DNA of 64,000 bases, taken from contig JANQNQ010000003.1 of assembly GCA_028279515.1 (NCBI GenBank), positions 124,001-188,000 of the forward strand, given 5' to 3'. The translations under genes and the position numbers were made by a program. The notes under the pieces were generated by a model. That model was not told the DNA's origin, made no database searches, and worked only from the letters and a program-made list of their open reading frames with translations. Of the stretch, positions 58,491-64,000 are shown in pieces; the stretch's first letter is position 1, and each line of letters starts with the position of its first letter. The stretch comes from Flavobacteriaceae bacterium. Lineage in GTDB: Bacteria > Bacteroidota > Bacteroidia > Flavobacteriales > Flavobacteriaceae.

Positions 58491-60167
58491 TTATTTTTTC
58501 TCTAATGCCTTGATTCGGTTACTTGCAGCCGTTGCCAACGGTGCTTTGGAATCCAGTTCAATGATCTTTTTATAGGCATCAATGGCCTTCGCGGATTGTT
58601 TTGCTTGTTCATAGGCGTTTGCGGCACTGTACCAAGCACTGGTTGATGTCGGATATAATTCGGCTACAAGGCTCAGGACGAATACCGCAGCTTCCACTTG
58701 GCCGTTATTCAGTAATCGGGTGCCCGTTTTGCTAAACTCCTTTTCAAAATCATAATATCTGTAAGCTGGGTCCTTGGCAATCTTTGCCGCATCGGCGCGT
58801 ACTTGTCCGTATTTTTCTGCAATGAACAATTGTGTAAGATGTTCCATCGGGTCTAGAATAAACCCAGTGTCTGTGTAGTTCAATGCAGCTTCTAATACAG
58901 GGTCTTGATTCGATCGGTATTCTTCAAAGCTCATGTTGACAGCTATATGCGGCACCGTTGCATCTTGGTTTTCCCATTGTGGCTTGTCTTGCCACCAAGC
59001 ATACGACAGATATACTGGAAACTTGCTATTTGGTAAGGTCACTTTACGATTATCACCATAGAAGTTTACATTTTCGGCACTAGGCTCGCCAATGAAAATC
59101 ACATTGGTGTAATTGTCTAATTCATTGATCAAGTTCTGACAAGCCGAAAAGGTGCGGCGACCGATAATTGTAAAGAACTTCCCCTTTTGATTGATCTTTT
59201 TATTCTGAATGATTCCTGTGATGATGGGTTTGTTGAGATAGTTGTTTCCACCTCCGTTGAGACGGACATCGAGCACAAATTTTTCGACATCATTTTTCTC
59301 TATAAAGTTTAATACTCGCTCATAAAATGTTTTAATATCTTCGGTTTTGTCGTTCTGTATCTGGCTGTGACGTACATACACCGTTTTTTGGTTTGGCAAA
59401 TATTCGTAATAATAGATCTTATCTAAGTTTTTCAAATACAATGGGCTCTCCGCTTGCGAACGCGCACTTAGCCACTCTCCTTTTTGCTTAACACGACTGT
59501 ACTGCGTTCTTGGTACTTCCTTCGCTGGAACGGCTTTAATAGACTGCTTCCATTGTTTTCCGGCTTTTTCTAAGGTGAAGGAAACGGATTCCTTCAGCTT
59601 GTTGGTAATGCCTTGTGCATGTAAAACCTCAGGAATCAGCAAGTTGTTAATTCCGAAGGCGATAAAATAGGAATCATTTTCCGCAGGAACCGTAGGACGA
59701 ATTGCCTTTAGCGCATCATCAACGGGCATGCCTTCAATGGCGATAACCTTTGCACCTATGGCATTGCTATACTCTTGATGTCCTCCTTCAATATACATTC
59801 CATCGCTAAATTGGTATAGGTTGATGGGAAGCTTGTGATATGGTACGGCGCCACCTCTAAATCCCATATCAGTATGACCGTACCCAAAGAGGGACACCAT
59901 ACGCAAAAGTCCCACCATCACTTCATGGTCTTGCATCGTGGGAATTGCTCTATACAATTCTTCTGCCTTAGCATCAAAATCTTTAGCGCTTACTTTTTTA
60001 AATAGGAAGGGATACTTTTCATGTACTGTCTCTTGCAAAAAACGAAGATCTTGTTGCCACTGTTGGCTGGTTATCGGGATTTGATTATGCTGAGCTGTAA
60101 GCGTTAATGATGAGATACAGAGTAGTAGAAAAAAAATGGTTTTGATAAATTGAAAGCTGAATTTCAT
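58491..60167 (-). CDS. S41-family peptidase with C-terminal TPRs
   Basis: This 558-residue exported protein has a signal peptide (1 to about 25), then an S41 (C-terminal processing/tricorn-like) peptidase domain (about 30-410). FVLDVRLNGGGNNYLN and IIGRRTFSACQNLINEL contain the nucleophile serine region; VIFIGEPSAENVNFYGD follows. The C-terminal part (about 430-555) has TPR-like helices (AWYSAANAYEQAKQSAKAID). No separate PDZ domain is obvious. Such enzymes degrade peptides in the periplasm. The catalytic Ser is clear, while the Lys or His partner cannot be set with certainty. Confidence 0.82.
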   Translation of the reverse strand: MKFSFQFIKTIFFLLLCISSLTLTAQHNQIPITSQQWQQDLRFLQETVHEKYPFLFKKVSAKDFDAKAEELYRAIPTMQDHEVMVGLLRMVSLFGYGHTDMGFRGGAVPYHKLPINLYQFSDGMYIEGGHQEYSNAIGAKVIAIEGMPVDDALKAIRPTVPAENDSYFIAFGINNLLIPEVLHAQGITNKLKESVSFTLEKAGKQWKQSIKAVPAKEVPRTQYSRVKQKGEWLSARSQAESPLYLKNLDKIYYYEYLPNQKTVYVRHSQIQNDKTEDIKTFYERVLNFIEKNDVEKFVLDVRLNGGGNNYLNKPIITGIIQNKKINQKGKFFTIIGRRTFSACQNLINELDNYTNVIFIGEPSAENVNFYGDNRKVTLPNSKFPVYLSYAWWQDKPQWENQDATVPHIAVNMSFEEYRSNQDPVLEAALNYTDTGFILDPMEHLTQLFIAEKYGQVRADAAKIAKDPAYRYYDFEKEFSKTGTRLLNNGQVEAAVFVLSLVAELYPTSTSAWYSAANAYEQAKQSAKAIDAYKKIIELDSKAPLATAASNRIKALEKK

Positions 60168-60299
60168 GTGGTTGATTTTTGATTGATTGATGATAAATAT
60201 ACGATATGAAAGAGTATCTCACCATGTGATCGTTACACCATTACCCTAAAGATGAAAATTTAAAACCAAGGTAGCAATGCTACGTACCTCAAAATCAGT

Positions 60300-60659
60300 T
60301 CAGTCAAGTGAGCTATAAAATTCAAAAATTCGTTGAGGCACTATATTTAAATCCGCCTTTTTATCCAAACAGATAGAAATATGTCCGCCAGGGATTTGCT
60401 TGACCACCTGGGTAAAATTCCCATACCGAATGATCAAATAATCGAGTCCGCCACAGTCGATATTCCCACGCTGCGATGCTAGCGTTAACAACGTGGGATT
60501 TACCAACAGTTCTTCGTAGCGATCCGTATCTGATGACGATGCATCGGGTAAGGATTCATTACGCTGGCGATACACCAGGTCTTCATCGGTATAAATGGCT
60601 ACATACCTTATGGCCTCCGAAAATTCGAATAGTTCTTTAAGGAGCGTCTCTTTGTTCAT
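60300..60659 (-). CDS. Roadblock/LC7-like small protein
   Basis: This 119-residue cytosolic protein has an alpha/beta pattern that fits a Roadblock/LC7 or profilin-like fold: ELFEFSEAIRYVAIYTDEDL, PTLLTLASQRGNIDCGGLDY, IRYGNFTQVVKQIPGGHISI and CLDKKADLN. Such proteins often regulate small GTPases or serve as scaffolds. Its start overlaps the end of the upstream serine hydrolase gene by 23 bases, so they are co-transcribed. The assignment rests on general pattern only. Confidence 0.55.
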   Translation of the reverse strand: MNKETLLKELFEFSEAIRYVAIYTDEDLVYRQRNESLPDASSSDTDRYEELLVNPTLLTLASQRGNIDCGGLDYLIIRYGNFTQVVKQIPGGHISICLDKKADLNIVPQRIFEFYSSLD

Positions 60660-61743
60660 TATCTACTGTAACGCTAGTTTCTATCAAATTTACACTAAAT
60701 CTCATGACGTCTTGCAATACGCCCGATGTATTAGACATTATTGCAATCGTGATTTTTCTTGCGGGTATAATGATCAACATAGAAGATGTTCCGGTTTGTT
60801 CGCCTGTATGTCCAATAATAGCATGCGGTGTTTCGGGCCCACCGTACAGATACCATCCATACCCATAAGGGTTACCGCCCCCCTTGTTGATGCTACGAAC
60901 TTCGCTCATCAATTTCAAACTCTCTTCGCTTATAAGCCTATGATCGGCCACCGCATCTCCAAACTTGAGAAGATCTTCAACCGTACTGTAAAAGCCTCCA
61001 CCTGGAATGCGGTTGCTCAAGTTGTTTTTCTTTCCGTCTTTGATCTTGCCCTTTCGGTTATGATATAAGGCAGCCTTGTTCGCATAGGTCTTATCGGCAT
61101 GTTCAACTCCAGTATTCGGCATGCCAACCTTGTCCCAAATATTTTCCTGCATATAGGTCTCGTAGCTTTTACCGCTCACCTTTTCGATCAACACACCAAG
61201 TACGACATATCCATAGGTGGTATAGGCAAATTGAGTTCCGGGTGTATGGATCAGTTTTCGATCTTTGAATACATTCATGGCCGCTTCCATAGTAGCATAT
61301 TCAACTTGGCTCTCGGCCTCTTTTGCAGATTTGTAGCCACCAAGTCCGGCATTGTGCGCCAAAAGATCTTTGACAGTAATGGTTCCCTTTTTTGGTTTCG
61401 GGTAATTAGGGATATAGGTTTGTATCGGTTCGTCCAGTTTTACTAGTCCTTGCTCTACCAATTGCATCACAGCTATGGCCGTCATCGGCTTTGCTATAGA
61501 AGCCGTACGAATCAGGGTCGTTTCGGCTATTGGTGCGGCGCCTTTCTTGTTTGCCATACCAGCCGCATGTGACCAGACTTTTTTTCCGTTAATGGCAATG
61601 GCCGCCGACATTCCAGCTACTTTTTGGTCTTTGACAAAACGATCGACTCCATCGGTGATTCCTTGAAACGGATCTTGGGCTAAACTCCTTCCGCAGAAAA
61701 CAAATAAAAGGATGAACAATGGATAATATGCTAATTTTTTCAT
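60637..61743 (-). CDS. Beta-lactamase-fold serine hydrolase
   Basis: From the ATG at 61743 this is a 368-residue protein with a signal peptide (MKKLAYYPLFILLFVFCG, cleavage after SLAQ). It has the beta-lactamase/class C PBP motifs: SxxK SIAK (82-85), a tyrosine motif FAYTTYGYVVLG (YxT rather than the usual YxN) and HTGEQTGTSSM near the C-terminus in place of KTG. Exported members are esterases, peptidases or cell-wall enzymes. It is the first of a two-gene unit with the Roadblock-like protein. Confidence 0.87.
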   Translation of the reverse strand: MKKLAYYPLFILLFVFCGRSLAQDPFQGITDGVDRFVKDQKVAGMSAAIAINGKKVWSHAAGMANKKGAAPIAETTLIRTASIAKPMTAIAVMQLVEQGLVKLDEPIQTYIPNYPKPKKGTITVKDLLAHNAGLGGYKSAKEAESQVEYATMEAAMNVFKDRKLIHTPGTQFAYTTYGYVVLGVLIEKVSGKSYETYMQENIWDKVGMPNTGVEHADKTYANKAALYHNRKGKIKDGKKNNLSNRIPGGGFYSTVEDLLKFGDAVADHRLISEESLKLMSEVRSINKGGGNPYGYGWYLYGGPETPHAIIGHTGEQTGTSSMLIIIPARKITIAIMSNTSGVLQDVMRFSVNLIETSVTVDNEQRDAP

Positions 61744-61869
61744 GATTGACATTCAATTAAGGTGTTAGAACTGTTTTGATTGCCGGCATGTCAAAAGTGT
61801 ATAAATTTTCTAAGAAACAACCGCTAATTTCTGCAGGATCTGGCGTAAATCATGATTTGAGCCAAGGTT

Positions 61870-62682
61870 TTAGGCGTCGAAATCTTTGATGTATTGTGTG
61901 GGCGACACGTTCATTTTCTTCTTGAAAGCCCTATTAAACGTGGCCTTTGAGTTAAATCCGCAGTCTTCCGCAATGGCCGAAAGTGTATGGGTCTTGTGTT
62001 TTCGGTCTTTGACCATCTGCAAGAACATTTCGATGCGATATTGATTGATAAAATCATTAAAATTGAGTCCATAGTCGTTGTTGATCGCTTTGCTCAATAG
62101 TGTCGGATTGGTTTTTAATTGTGTGGCCATACTTGCCAAACTAAGCTCGCCATCTAGGTAGATCTTATCTTGAATCAATTGGTCGATCCCCTTTTTTAAA
62201 TTTTGGTCGGAAGCATGTGGGGTACGCGACTTTAAAAAGTTCTTCGGAATAAAATAGCGTGCTACCGCCAACAACGGAATGAAAATAATCAACGTAGGAA
62301 GGAATATTGTCAAGGTAAATTTTGCAAAGCCATAATCACCATTGATCAAGTCGGTCTTATAAAACCAATAACAAGCGGGTAAAGACAACGCACTCAACAT
62401 CAAGTAAACGGTGAATTCTTTGAATAGCTTCCCTCCCTTTTCGAAACCGTATAGCCAATTTTGTAACGGAATCGTCGCCCAATAGGACAGTGCGAAGATG
62501 GTGCCATACCAAAACATCACGCTTGCTCTAAAGCCTAAGGTAACCTCGGCCGTATCATAAGGCGCAACGAATACTAAAAAGACCGTGAGCCAAACGGCAC
62601 CAAGGATTCCGATAAAAAGGTGATGTCTAATGGTAAACTTTGAACCGATCTTTGAAGGCATGCACAATGATATTTTCAGCAT
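61870..62682 (-). CDS. AraC-family regulator with N-terminal membrane domain
   Basis: This 270-residue protein has four N-terminal transmembrane helices (about 22-42, 53-75, 88-106 and 120-142). A C-terminal AraC/XylS double helix-turn-helix follows (about 165-268) with LSLASMATQLKTNPTLLSKA and HTLSAIAEDCGFNSKATFNR, then AFKKKMNVSPTQYIKDF. Membrane-bound AraC regulators of this plan are frequent in flavobacteria and probably sense envelope or extracellular signals. A later ATG at 62661 is an equally possible start. No response gene is marked nearby. Confidence 0.85.
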   Translation of the reverse strand: MLKISLCMPSKIGSKFTIRHHLFIGILGAVWLTVFLVFVAPYDTAEVTLGFRASVMFWYGTIFALSYWATIPLQNWLYGFEKGGKLFKEFTVYLMLSALSLPACYWFYKTDLINGDYGFAKFTLTIFLPTLIIFIPLLAVARYFIPKNFLKSRTPHASDQNLKKGIDQLIQDKIYLDGELSLASMATQLKTNPTLLSKAINNDYGLNFNDFINQYRIEMFLQMVKDRKHKTHTLSAIAEDCGFNSKATFNRAFKKKMNVSPTQYIKDFDA

Positions 62683-62811
62683 TAATTTACATATAATATC
62701 GGTCTTGTCAAGACTTGTGATACGATTTTCATTTTTCTGACGATGGCTCAGTCCATATTAGACGCGGCTTTTGCCAGCAGGCATCTACGATCAAGATCGT
62801 TATATCTTACG

Positions 62812-63681
62812 TTACTTCAACAACTCATAACTTGAGACCACCTCGAACTCAGGATTAAAACCAAACAAAGTGTCCAGTACCCATTTATGATTATCACCAA
62901 CAACAATTAAGATACGGTCATTGCCTGGATTGTTTACCTTCATAACGTTGGCCATCATACGAAGGTTTCGTTGATACCATCTACCCAGCCAATCTGGTCC
63001 CATCCAGCTATCCTGAATTCCTATACGCGTTTCGTACAGGTGCATGCGCTCGGCATTCCATTGGTTAGATTCTGGCGAATTTCTCATCAAAAGATTATCA
63101 TACAGAGATAGTGCTTCAAACTCCTTTTGGCGTGCTGCAAACGATTCTTTAATATCACTCATGTATTTATCAACGAATACGCTGTCCTTTACTCTTTCTT
63201 CATTCAATTTATTAAAGGTAAAGTCCTTCAAAGAACCAATAAATTCGGTCTGATCGTCAAAAAGGTAGATGCGGTCGTGTCCTAATTTCTTTGCCAATCG
63301 ATACCCTACTTGAAAGGCTTCGTTGGGTTTTTTAACCAGCACCGATTCGTCGTTCAAGTATTTCTGGTAGAAATTGTTGTATAGCGAATCGAGTCTCACC
63401 TCTTTCTCGATCACAACTTTGGTCGGATTGAACTTGGCCAAAGTGTCTAGAAGCCTTGCCATTTGTTCCTGATTTTCTTCTGACAGCTCGTCGTAATGAT
63501 TTTCTTGATTAAAGTGATACGTACCAAGCACTAATACTTTTGACGATGGTATATCCCCAAATCCATTGGTCATTGCGGGTTCTTGAGTTTCTATTTCTTC
63601 TGCAACAACTGTTGTATTTTCATTGGTGCACGCCGTAAAGACAAAAGCTATAGCTGCTAATTTTATGAATTGTTTATTCAT
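62812..63681 (-). CDS. DUF5694-type lipoprotein (TraB/GumN-like)
   Basis: From the ATG at 63681 this is a 289-residue lipoprotein with signal MNKQFIKLAAIAFVFTAC. The mature part begins with a flexible acidic linker and then VLVLGTYHFNQENHYD, ARLLDTLAKFNPTKVVIEKE and the C-terminal RILIVVGDNHKWVLDTLF. The GTYHF opening and the VVGDNHK end correspond to the two metal-binding or active-site ends of TraB/Tiki-like domains. TraB/Tiki-like proteins include metalloproteases, but no substrate is known for this group. Probably outer-membrane or periplasmic. Confidence 0.82.
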   Translation of the reverse strand: MNKQFIKLAAIAFVFTACTNENTTVVAEEIETQEPAMTNGFGDIPSSKVLVLGTYHFNQENHYDELSEENQEQMARLLDTLAKFNPTKVVIEKEVRLDSLYNNFYQKYLNDESVLVKKPNEAFQVGYRLAKKLGHDRIYLFDDQTEFIGSLKDFTFNKLNEERVKDSVFVDKYMSDIKESFAARQKEFEALSLYDNLLMRNSPESNQWNAERMHLYETRIGIQDSWMGPDWLGRWYQRNLRMMANVMKVNNPGNDRILIVVGDNHKWVLDTLFGFNPEFEVVSSYELLK

Positions 63682-64000
63682 ACGTGGTCTTCCTTTCATT
63701 TCTCTAGTTTATTTAATTTTTGGTGTGATTTATTTTTAAATATATATCAATGTATCGGCTACCCCTTTAATACTTCGTGTCCCAAACGTCTCAATATTCG
63801 TTTTGATACCTTTTGGGGTGAATTCGTATAATGAGGATCTCATTTCATTACATCCTAACTTCTGTACAATCAGGTAACTACTTAGCAGGGCGTTTTAGAT
63901 ACAGAAACAGAGGATTCATTGAAGACAATATTTCTGCTATTTTTGTCTTTCAACACAATTTGCATGCATACAGGGTTTGACAATTTGCTGGTAAATGGTT
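63682..64000. other. AT-rich intergenic end of the window
   Basis: No convincing gene lies here. CCCAAACG (from 63781) and CCTTTTGGGG (ending about 63817), with TCAA/TTGA inside, could form an irregular hairpin. Nothing else is supported. Confidence 0.35.

Noticed and set aside
1..64000. CRISPR arrays, tRNA or rRNA genes, transposases or phage structural genes
   Set aside because: I looked in gaps and frames on both strands and found none that I could support.

Overview
The window looks like chromosomal DNA from a flavobacterium (Bacteroidota, probably a marine Flavobacteriaceae). The evidence is a TonB-dependent receptor with an N-terminal carboxypeptidase-regulatory-like repeat, a 7TMR-DISM histidine kinase, DUF5916 and DUF5694 proteins, LytTR/LytS signalling, many lipoprotein and Sec signal peptides, and Bacteroidota-type promoters (TAnnTTTG at -7 with TTG/TTTG near -33). 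I cannot name the genus. No rRNA, tRNA, CRISPR array or transposase was seen.

Layout. 1-6.8 kb: a partial FAD/NAD-dependent oxidoreductase with an unknown partner, an orphan histidine kinase, and a small TetR regulon (SRPBCC protein, membrane protein, degenerate SDR) with two matching 15-bp operators. 7.0-20.8 kb: a minus-strand supercluster, probably co-transcribed, with two paralogous ABC-2 modules (two permeases plus ATPase each), a siderophore-type TonB receptor, a DUF5916 outer-membrane protein, two small cysteine-pair proteins, and a translationally coupled pair made of an iota-type carbonic anhydrase and an unknown protein. It reads as a metal or metallophore acquisition locus. 21.0-28.9 kb: a His/Met heptad lipoprotein, a gamma-glutamyltransferase / YfcC-type transporter / ArgE-type deacylase operon, an ECF sigma factor with partner, RlmF and a LamG lipoprotein.

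28.9-52.2 kb is mostly accessory DNA, AT-rich in places. It holds a roughly 2,185-residue protein carrying two lipase-like alpha/beta-hydrolase domains, a CHAT caspase-like domain and a C-terminal trypsin-like domain, followed by a possible effector and two membrane or secreted proteins. It also holds an H-type lectin gene, a three-gene module (membrane coiled coil, transglutaminase-like TPR protein, HExxH protein), an Mrr-like endonuclease with zinc ribbons, and a Septu-like ATPase/HNH pair with a membrane anchor. Copies of a short degenerate intergenic repeat lie between these modules, and one near-identical direct pair flanks the Mrr-like gene. A LytS/LytTR two-component system and an esterase/beta-lactamase-fold fusion sit in the middle and may be older chromosomal content.

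52.4-56.4 kb looks like a zinc-responsive locus: a Fur/Zur-type repressor, a secreted protein, a LolCDE/MacB-type ABC transporter whose permease has a very histidine-rich loop, and divergently a MerC-like protein and a GTP cyclohydrolase I. A 23-bp palindrome lies exactly between the two divergent promoters and supplies both -33 elements. 56.4-64 kb: a YadA-head-like repeat protein, an S41 peptidase, a Roadblock-like protein, a serine hydrolase, an AraC regulator and a DUF5694 lipoprotein, all on the minus strand.

The most promising undescribed system is the multi-hydrolase CHAT protein and its downstream genes (29.2-38.5 kb). The three-gene protease-like module at 43.6-46.8 kb is the second.
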